DNA of 64,000 bases from Pseudomonas sp. LB-090624 (lineage in GTDB: Bacteria > Pseudomonadota > Gammaproteobacteria > Pseudomonadales > Pseudomonadaceae): positions 1 through 64,000 of the forward strand of contig NZ_QJRL01000018.1 of assembly GCF_003205205.1 (NCBI RefSeq). The letters run 5' to 3'. Positions within the stretch are counted from its first letter, which is position 1, and each line of letters opens with the position of its first letter. Under the pieces are notes generated by a model that had not been told where the DNA came from, made no database searches, and saw nothing but the letters and a program-made list of their open reading frames with translations. Of this stretch, positions 58,693 to 64,000 are shown in pieces. Both the position numbers and the translations under genes were made by a program.

Positions 58693-60852
58693 TTGCCAGT
58701 GCCTGCCCTCCTGCGTTACCTGTTCCTGCTGCTGTTGCTGTTCATCCCCCCGACCCAGGCGGCCGGCCTGCCGAGCCTGCTGGGCGGTAGTGCGCCCGCG
58801 CAACCAGAGGCCACCGAGCCGCTGGGCAAGTCGCTGGACGAGGTGATCAAGAACCTCGAAAACGACCAGCAACGGGCCAAGCTGCTGGCGGACCTGAAAA
58901 AGCTGCGCGACGCCACCAAACAGTCACAACCCAGTGTCGAACAGGGCGTGCTCGGCCTGATCGGCGGCGCCCTGCATGATTTCGAGAAACAGTTCAGCGG
59001 CGACGCCAGCCCCTTCCACCGCTGGGCCGCGGAAATCGAGCTGGCGCAAACCGAACTGACCGAACTGATGGTGCCGGTGCACCAGTGGCCGGCCATCCTG
59101 TTCGGCTTTGCCGCAGTGATTGCCGTGTGGAGCATGCTGGCCTATGCCTTCAACTGGGTCGGGCACCGGATACGCCTGCGTTTCGGCCTGAGCGAAGAAC
59201 TGCCACAGCACCCGCGCACCTGGGACCTGGTGCGCTTTGCCTTGCGCAAGCTGGGCCCGTGGCTGGTAGCGCTGGTGTTCACCGTATACCTGAGCTTCGT
59301 ACTGCCACCGTCGCTGGGTAAATCACTGGCCATGGTGCTGGCCTACGCCCTGGTGGTCGGCACCTGCTTCTCGGCCATCTGCGTCATCGCCTTCTCGTTG
59401 CTCGATGGCCCGCACCGCCATCGCGCCCTGCACATCCTGCGCCACCAGGCGTTCCGCCCGCTGTGGCTGATCGGCAGCTTCGCCGCATTTGGCGAGGCGA
59501 TGAGCGACCCGCGCATGCTGGTGGCTCTCGGCACCCACCTTGCCCACGCCCTCGCAACCCTGGCCAACGTCATCGCCGCGCTGTGCACCGGGTTGTTCAT
59601 CCTGCGCTTCCGCCGTCCGATCGCCCACCTGATCCGCAACCAGCCGTTGTCGCGGCGCCTGACACGGCGCACGCTCAGCGACACCATCGAGATTCTCGGC
59701 AGCTTCTGGTTCATCCCGGCGCTGATCCTGGTGGCGATCTCGCTGTTCGCCACCTTCGTGTCTGCCGGCGACACCAGCACCGCCCTGCGCCAGTCGCTGA
59801 TGTGCACTGTGCTGGTGGTGGTGTGCATGGTGCTCAACGGCCTGGTACGCCGCCACGCGGCCAACCCCAAGCGCGCCAGCAAGCGCCAGGCGGTCTACGC
59901 CGAGCGCCTGCGCAACTTCGGCTACCTGCTGGTGCACCTGCTCATCTGGCTGCTGTTCATCGAGCTGGGCCTGCGCGTGTGGGGCCTGTCGATGATCAGC
60001 TTCGCCGAAGGCGACGGCCACGACATCAGCGTGCGCCTGCTGGGCCTGGCCGGGACGCTGATCGTCGCCTGGCTGGTGTGGATCCTCGCCGACACCGCCG
60101 TGCACCATGCCCTGGTACGCTCGCGCCGGGGCTTGGCCAATGCCCGTGCGCAAACCATGATGCCGTTGATCCGCAACGTGATGTTCGTGGTCATTTTCAT
60201 CATTGCGGTAATCGTCGCCCTGGCCAACATGGGCATGAACGTCACCCCGCTGCTGGCCGGTGCCGGTGTGATCGGTCTGGCCATCGGTTTTGGCGCACAG
60301 TCGCTGGTGGCCGACCTGATCACCGGGCTGTTCATCATCATCGAGGACTCGCTGGCCATAGACGACTATGTGGATGTGGGCGGCCACCTTGGCACGGTGG
60401 AGGGGCTGACCATTCGCACCGTGCGCCTGCGCGATATCGACGGCATCGTGCATACCATCCCATTCAGCGAGATCAAGAGCATCAAGAACTACTCGCGCGA
60501 GTTCGGCTACGCGATCTTCCGCGTCGCGATCCCGCACAGCATGAACATCGACCAGGCCATCACGCTGATTCGCGAGGTGGGGCAGAAACTGCGCAACGAC
60601 CCGCTGATGCGCCGCAATATCTGGTCGCCGCTGGAGTTGCAGGGGGTGGAAAGTTTCGAGTCAGGGTCGGCGATCTTACGGGCGCGGTTCAAGACGGCGC
60701 CGATCAAGCAATGGGAAGTGTCGCGGGCGTTCAACCTTGCGCTGAAGCGGCAGCTGGACGAGGCAGGGCTCGACCTGGCGACGCCGCGGCTGTCGGTGCA
60801 GGTGGTGACCGCCGGGGGTGGTGGGATGGCAGAAACCGGTTCATCCAGTTAG
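58693..60852 (+). CDS. MscS-family mechanosensitive channel, large form
   Basis: A 719-residue inner-membrane protein. N-terminal signal-like helix (ALLRYLFLLLLLFIPPTQAA), a roughly 120-residue periplasmic part with a coiled-coil-like stretch (LENDQQRAKLLADLKKLRDA), about nine or ten TM helices, then the MscS core: pore/TM3 (GIGLAIGFGAQSLVADLITGL shortened) followed by DDYVDVGGHLGTVEGLTIRT and the beta domain. It resembles large MscS/MscK/YbdG-type channels that open under osmotic downshock. TTG 58693 follows GAGG by five bases. GTG 58699 is the alternative. Confidence 0.9.
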   Translation: MPVPALLRYLFLLLLLFIPPTQAAGLPSLLGGSAPAQPEATEPLGKSLDEVIKNLENDQQRAKLLADLKKLRDATKQSQPSVEQGVLGLIGGALHDFEKQFSGDASPFHRWAAEIELAQTELTELMVPVHQWPAILFGFAAVIAVWSMLAYAFNWVGHRIRLRFGLSEELPQHPRTWDLVRFALRKLGPWLVALVFTVYLSFVLPPSLGKSLAMVLAYALVVGTCFSAICVIAFSLLDGPHRHRALHILRHQAFRPLWLIGSFAAFGEAMSDPRMLVALGTHLAHALATLANVIAALCTGLFILRFRRPIAHLIRNQPLSRRLTRRTLSDTIEILGSFWFIPALILVAISLFATFVSAGDTSTALRQSLMCTVLVVVCMVLNGLVRRHAANPKRASKRQAVYAERLRNFGYLLVHLLIWLLFIELGLRVWGLSMISFAEGDGHDISVRLLGLAGTLIVAWLVWILADTAVHHALVRSRRGLANARAQTMMPLIRNVMFVVIFIIAVIVALANMGMNVTPLLAGAGVIGLAIGFGAQSLVADLITGLFIIIEDSLAIDDYVDVGGHLGTVEGLTIRTVRLRDIDGIVHTIPFSEIKSIKNYSREFGYAIFRVAIPHSMNIDQAITLIREVGQKLRNDPLMRRNIWSPLELQGVESFESGSAILRARFKTAPIKQWEVSRAFNLALKRQLDEAGLDLATPRLSVQVVTAGGGGMAETGSSS

Positions 60853-60891
60853 GGCCCTTTCGCGGGCAACCCCTGGGAAGCAACCGTCGGG

Positions 60892-61605
60892 CTAGCCCAC
60901 CTGGGCGCGGATGCGGATTGCATCATGCCGCCAAAACTCCAGGTCACAGTCGATCAGGTGCCCATGCTGGTCACTGTTGACCCGGGTGATGTGCAACCCC
61001 GGGCTGCCCGCCGACACCTTCAGTGCACTGGCTGCCGCCACCGGCAATGCCGTGGGCAAAATCTCGAAGCACACCTGCCCATAGCGGATGCCGTACACCC
61101 GCCCATAGATCTCGGTCAGCGACTGCGCCAGGTCCTGTTCGAGAATATCCGGAAAATACCGGGGGTTGAGGTAATGCTCGGCGTACAGCACCGCTCGCCC
61201 ATCGATACGGCGTAACCGGCAGATCCGCACCACACTCGACAACGCCGGCAACTGCAGGCGCGCACAGATGGCCGCCGAGGCTGGCTGCAGCCGCGCCGAC
61301 AACAGCTCGGTGCTGGCCACTCGGCCCTGTTCACGCACCATGGCATGGAAGTGGCTGCGCTGGATCAGGTCGTAGGTCAGCCGCTGCGGCGCAACAAACC
61401 AACCGCGGCGTTCTTCGCGGTAGATCAAGCCTTGGGCTTCCAACTGCACCAGCGCCTCGCGCAGGGTAATGCGGGTGGTATCGAACACCTCGCTGAGCCG
61501 GCGCTCGGCCGGCAGCTTGCCGCCCGGCGCCAGCAAGCCGTGCTCGATCTGCTCCTGCAAGGCATGGCAGATGGCTGTTACCGCACGCGGTGGCGTCGAC
61601 TGCAT
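60892..61605 (-). CDS. GntR-family regulator with UTRA domain
   Basis: A 237-residue repressor. The N-terminal winged helix (KLPAERRLSEVFDTTRITLR, then EALVQLEAQGLIYREERRGW) is GntR; residues about 85-235 are a UTRA ligand-binding domain like that of HutC and PhnF. ATG 61605 follows AGGTAACC and begins MQSTPPRAVTAICHALQEQI. It diverges from the binding-protein gene, and two similar palindromic sites lie between them, one 15 bp from this start, so it probably represses itself and the transport cluster. Confidence 0.88.
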   Translation of the reverse strand: MQSTPPRAVTAICHALQEQIEHGLLAPGGKLPAERRLSEVFDTTRITLREALVQLEAQGLIYREERRGWFVAPQRLTYDLIQRSHFHAMVREQGRVASTELLSARLQPASAAICARLQLPALSSVVRICRLRRIDGRAVLYAEHYLNPRYFPDILEQDLAQSLTEIYGRVYGIRYGQVCFEILPTALPVAAASALKVSAGSPGLHITRVNSDQHGHLIDCDLEFWRHDAIRIRAQVG

Positions 61606-61620
61606 CAAAAGGTTACCTAT

Positions 61621-61634
61621 CTGGACTAGTCCAG
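61621..61634. promoter_or_regulatory. Perfect 14-bp palindrome, candidate GntR operator
   Basis: CTGGACTAGTCCAG is fully self-complementary and lies 15 bp upstream of the gntR start codon, where binding would block its own transcription or translation start region. GntR/HutC-type sites often have a CTAG or TA centre. Confidence 0.6.
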
Positions 61635-61843
61635 CCCCACGAAGGGGCCTGTGAAGATTAGTGCAGCCTAGGCAGGGCTGATGAACATCCTGTGACAAAG
61701 GCCGGCAGCAAGCACTGCCAAAAACGCGCCAACCCAGCAGAACCGGGCCAGTCAGGTGGTCTACGCTGTAGTCTCAGGGCCGTTTCAGGTGTAGCCCTAC
61801 ATCAAATTGTCACGCAAGCGGCCTACCTTGGCTCAAGCTTTGC

Positions 61844-61855
61844 TGACCTAGACCA
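61844..61855. promoter_or_regulatory. Second related site, candidate operator for the transport genes
   Basis: TGACCTAGACCA matches 9 of 12 positions of TGGACTAGTCCA in the palindrome at 61621-61634, including the CTAG centre. It lies about 70 bp before the binding-protein start, so it could control that promoter. Confidence 0.45.
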
Positions 61856-61923
61856 ACGGTCACCAGACAACCGCTTCACTCATAACAACGATCGCTAAAG
61901 GCACCCATACCAAGGAGCTTCGG

Positions 61924-62988
61924 ATGAAAAAGTTGTTCATGGCGTCACTGCTCGGCTCGGCCATCACCTTGTGCACCTCGGCCATGGCCGCCGGCCCTGA
62001 TCTCAAGGCTTTGGAAGACGCCGCCCGCAAGGAAGGTACCGTCAACAGCGTGGGCATGCCTGATGCCTGGGCCAACTGGAAAGGCACCTGGGAAGACCTT
62101 GCCAGCAAATATGGCCTCAAGCACAGCGACACCGACATGAGCTCGGCCCAGGAGCTGGCCAAGTTCGAGGCAGAGAAGGACAACGCCAGCGCCGACATTG
62201 GCGATGTGGGTGCCGCCTTCGGCCCGATCGCAGTGACCAAGGGCGTGAGCCAGCCGTACAAGCCAAGCACGTGGGACCAGGTGCCGGAGTGGGCCAAGGA
62301 CAAGGATGGCCACTGGGCGCTGGCCTATACCGGCACCATCGCCTTCATCATCAACAAGGACCTGGTCAAGGAAGAAGAACGGCCGAAAACCTGGCATGAC
62401 CTGGAAAAAGGCAAGTACAAGGTTGCCATCGGTGACGTCGGTACCGCCGCCCAGGCTGCCAACGGCGTGCTGGCTGCGGCCATTGCCTACAAAGGTGATG
62501 AAACCAACGTAGCACCAGGCCTGCAGCTGTTCACCAAGCTGGCCCAGCAGAAGCGCCTGTCGCTGGCCAACCCGACCATCCAGACCTTGGAAAAAGGTGA
62601 AGTGGAAGTCGGCGTGGTGTGGGACTTCAACGGCCTGAGTTACCGTGAACAGATCGACCCCAAGCGCTTTGAAGTGCTGATCCCCTCCGATGGTTCGGTG
62701 ATCTCCGGCTACACCACGGTCATCAACAAGTACGCCAAGCACCCCAACGCGGCCAAACTGACCCGGGAATACATCTTCAGCGATGCCGGGCAGATCAACC
62801 TGGCCAAGGGGCATGCTCGGCCAATCCGTGCCGAGCACCTGACGCTGCCGGCGGATGTGCAGGCCAAGTTGCTGCCTAACGAACAGTACGGTGCAGCCCA
62901 GCCGATCAAGAATGCCGAAGCCTGGGAAGCCACCTCGAAGAAACTGCCGCAGATGTGGCAGGAGCAGGTGATCATCGAGATGGAGTAA
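61924..62988 (+). CDS. ABC transporter substrate-binding protein
   Basis: A 354-residue periplasmic binding protein with signal peptide (LFMASLLGSAITLCTSAMAA). The mature protein has the class-II fold features (AKFEAEKDNASADIGDVGAA, VPEWAKDKDGHWALAYTGTI, TGTIAFIINKDLVK) of the Fe3+/thiamine/spermidine-like group. AAGGAG lies before ATG 61924. It is the first gene of a plus-strand cluster with a phosphodiesterase-type enzyme and a permease. With a UTRA GntR next to it, phosphonate or organophosphate uptake is the leading guess. Confidence 0.9.
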   Translation: MKKLFMASLLGSAITLCTSAMAAGPDLKALEDAARKEGTVNSVGMPDAWANWKGTWEDLASKYGLKHSDTDMSSAQELAKFEAEKDNASADIGDVGAAFGPIAVTKGVSQPYKPSTWDQVPEWAKDKDGHWALAYTGTIAFIINKDLVKEEERPKTWHDLEKGKYKVAIGDVGTAAQAANGVLAAAIAYKGDETNVAPGLQLFTKLAQQKRLSLANPTIQTLEKGEVEVGVVWDFNGLSYREQIDPKRFEVLIPSDGSVISGYTTVINKYAKHPNAAKLTREYIFSDAGQINLAKGHARPIRAEHLTLPADVQAKLLPNEQYGAAQPIKNAEAWEATSKKLPQMWQEQVIIEME

Positions 62989-63013
62989 GGGGCTAGCGTT
63001 TGTAGTGCCTGAT

Positions 63014-63109
63014 CCGGCCCTTTCGTAGGTAAAACCGCTCCCACAGGGACAGCACAGGTCCTGAGCCTTGTGCAGTCCCTGTGGGAGCGGGCTTACCCGC
63101 GAAGAAGCC
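63014..63109. repeat. REP pair (BIME) within the transport cluster
   Basis: Left unit CCGGCCCTTTCGTAGGTAAA (63014 on) and right unit GGGCTTACCCGCGAAGAAGC (ending 63109) with GACAGCACAGG..CTTGTGCAGTC between. It lies between the binding-protein gene and the enzyme gene, so the operon transcript is likely partly processed or attenuated there. Confidence 0.85.
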
Positions 63110-63134
63110 AACGCGGTTTATGACTGGAGCCACC

Positions 63135-63941
63135 ATGCAGCACAACGTCATCCTGGTCTTGCTAGACGGCCTCAACTACCAGGTCGCCCACCACGCCATG
63201 GGCCACCTGCACGCCTACGTCGAGGCGGACCGCGCCGCGCTGTACCGTGTGGAATGCGAACTGCCATCGCTGTCGCGGCCGCTGTACGAGTGCATCCTCA
63301 CCGGCGTACCCCCCATCGACAGTGGCATCGTGCACAACAATGTCAACCGCCTGTCCAACCAGCGCAGCGTCTTCCACTACGCGCGCGAGGCCAACCTGGG
63401 CACGGCAGCGGCGGCCTATCACTGGATGAGCGAACTGTACAACCGCTCGCCCTTCGACCCGCAGCGCGACCGCCATACCCACGCGCCCAAGCTGCCGATC
63501 CAGCACGGGCTGTTTTACTGGGACGACCGTTACCCCGATTCGCACCTGCTGGCCGACGGCGAATACCTGCGCCGCCGCCATGCACCGAACTTCCTGCTGG
63601 TACACCCGATGAGCATCGACGACGTCGGCCATCACCATGGCCTGGACAGCAGCCAATACCGCAACGCTGCGCGCAGCGTCGATATCCTGCTGGCTGACTA
63701 CCTGCCGGGTTGGCTCGAGGAGGGCTACCAGGTACTGGTGACAGCCGACCATGGCATGAACAACGACCGCTCGCACAACGGCCTGCTGGCTGAAGAACGT
63801 GAAGTGCCGTTGTTCGTGTTTGGCGACGCCTTCAGCCTCGACCCGGCAGCCAAGCCACTGCAGACCGAGCTGTGCGGGACCATCTGCGAACTGCTGGGCG
63901 CTGCCCACGACAAGACGGTGTGCAGGGAGTTGCTCAAGTGA
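63135..63941 (+). CDS. Alkaline-phosphatase-superfamily phosphodiesterase
   Basis: A 268-residue protein of the nucleotide pyrophosphatase/phosphodiesterase type (PF01663-like). MQHNVILVLLDGLNYQVAHH holds the first metal Asp, the nucleophile Thr is in ECILTGVPPIDSG, and the metal motif VTADHGMNND is present, with DVGHHHGLDS. No signal peptide, so cytoplasmic. It could cleave an imported phosphonate or phosphodiester. Some members are phosphonoacetate hydrolases. ATG 63135 follows CTGGAG. Its stop overlaps the next start in GTGA (63938-63941). Confidence 0.85.
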   Translation: MQHNVILVLLDGLNYQVAHHAMGHLHAYVEADRAALYRVECELPSLSRPLYECILTGVPPIDSGIVHNNVNRLSNQRSVFHYAREANLGTAAAAYHWMSELYNRSPFDPQRDRHTHAPKLPIQHGLFYWDDRYPDSHLLADGEYLRRRHAPNFLLVHPMSIDDVGHHHGLDSSQYRNAARSVDILLADYLPGWLEEGYQVLVTADHGMNNDRSHNGLLAEEREVPLFVFGDAFSLDPAAKPLQTELCGTICELLGAAHDKTVCRELLK

Positions 63942-64000
63942 ACCGTGGCCGCTACCTGGCCCTGCTCTGCCTGCTGCCGTTCGCCGTGTTCTTCGTCATC
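63938..64000 (+). CDS. ABC transporter permease, 5' part only
   Basis: The last 63 bases encode VNRGRYLALLCLLPFAVFFV and one more residue, a basic start and a first TM helix, cut by the window end. GTG 63938 overlaps the phosphodiesterase stop by 4 bp, so it is co-translated. The binding protein and regulator upstream suggest a permease of the same importer. The rest lies outside the window. Confidence 0.7.
   Translation, partial: MNRGRYLALLCLLPFAVFFVI

Larger units (their letters stand above)
61606..61923. promoter_or_regulatory. Divergent control region of the transport cluster
   Basis: A 318-bp gap with no gene. It contains the perfect palindrome at 61621-61634 and a related site at 61844-61855. 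A third partial match (GGTCTACGCTGTAGTC near 61758-61773) may be another operator half. The SBP promoter is expected in the last 100 bp. Confidence 0.5.

Overview
This 64 kb window is chromosomal DNA of a fluorescent Pseudomonas, most likely of the Pseudomonas putida group. The coding sequence is GC-rich and strongly GC3-biased. Several landmarks are typical of the group: a fused tyrA-aroA gene, a GyrA with Thr83, a third CsrA-type gene (rsmI), a three-gene NAGGN osmoprotectant cluster, and many copies of the P. putida REP (core TGTGGGAGCGG..CCCGCGAA). The gene order gyrA-serC-pheA-tyrA/aroA-cmk-rpsA next to mtnA-ubiG-mupP matches, from memory, the KT2440 region around PP_1725 to PP_1772 in reverse orientation. 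No database was searched.

Layout. 0-0.9 kb: a RAYT (REP-associated tyrosine transposase) with half of a long palindromic repeat. 0.96-10.9 kb (minus): rpsA, cmk, tyrA-aroA, pheA, serC, gyrA (translation, nucleotide and aromatic amino acid synthesis, DNA topology). 11.2-15.4 kb: mtnA diverging from ubiG-mupP-yciK, then a heme-oxygenase-fold diiron-type protein. 15.4-22.6 kb (minus): a GGDEF/EAL receptor, then ABC exporter, DsbA-like protein, TrhO, BolA-like and a secreted DUF2059 protein. 22.7-28.1 kb: fumC, an AT-richer alginate-lyase-like gene (probable transfer), an EamA transporter and a PPK2-class polyphosphate:AMP phosphotransferase. 28.3-35.6 kb (plus): mnmC, then the NAGGN cluster (amidotransferase, dipeptide synthetase, M42 peptidase). 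35.6-36.6 kb: yheU, rsmI (59 aa), DUF3309.

36.6-42.2 kb (minus): an alpha-type (CS1/CFA-I-like) chaperone-usher fimbrial operon with two pilin-like subunits, usher, chaperone and tip subunit. 42.4-49.5 kb: an SDR, actP-yjcH acetate uptake, an orphan betaine-type binding protein, a membrane GH17 protein and a small membrane protein. 49.6-54.1 kb: an envelope-lipid group (secreted serine hydrolase overlapping an MlaA-family gene, a patatin, an LpxL/HtrB acyltransferase). 54.2-58.4 kb: minCDE, an RluA-type pseudouridine synthase and apeB. 58.5-60.9 kb: a 55-aa membrane protein and an MscS-family channel. 60.9-64 kb: a UTRA GntR regulator facing an ABC binding protein, a phosphodiesterase-superfamily enzyme and a permease cut by the window end.

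The most unusual non-coding structure is a family of about 220-250 bp compound palindromes. There are three full copies (30.3, 45.9, 48.8 kb), one collapsed copy (11.15 kb) and one half copy beside the RAYT. The central segment is inverted in the 45.9 kb copy relative to the others. The copy at 48.8 kb abuts eight tandem AAAACCC heptamers. No tRNA, rRNA or CRISPR array was seen.
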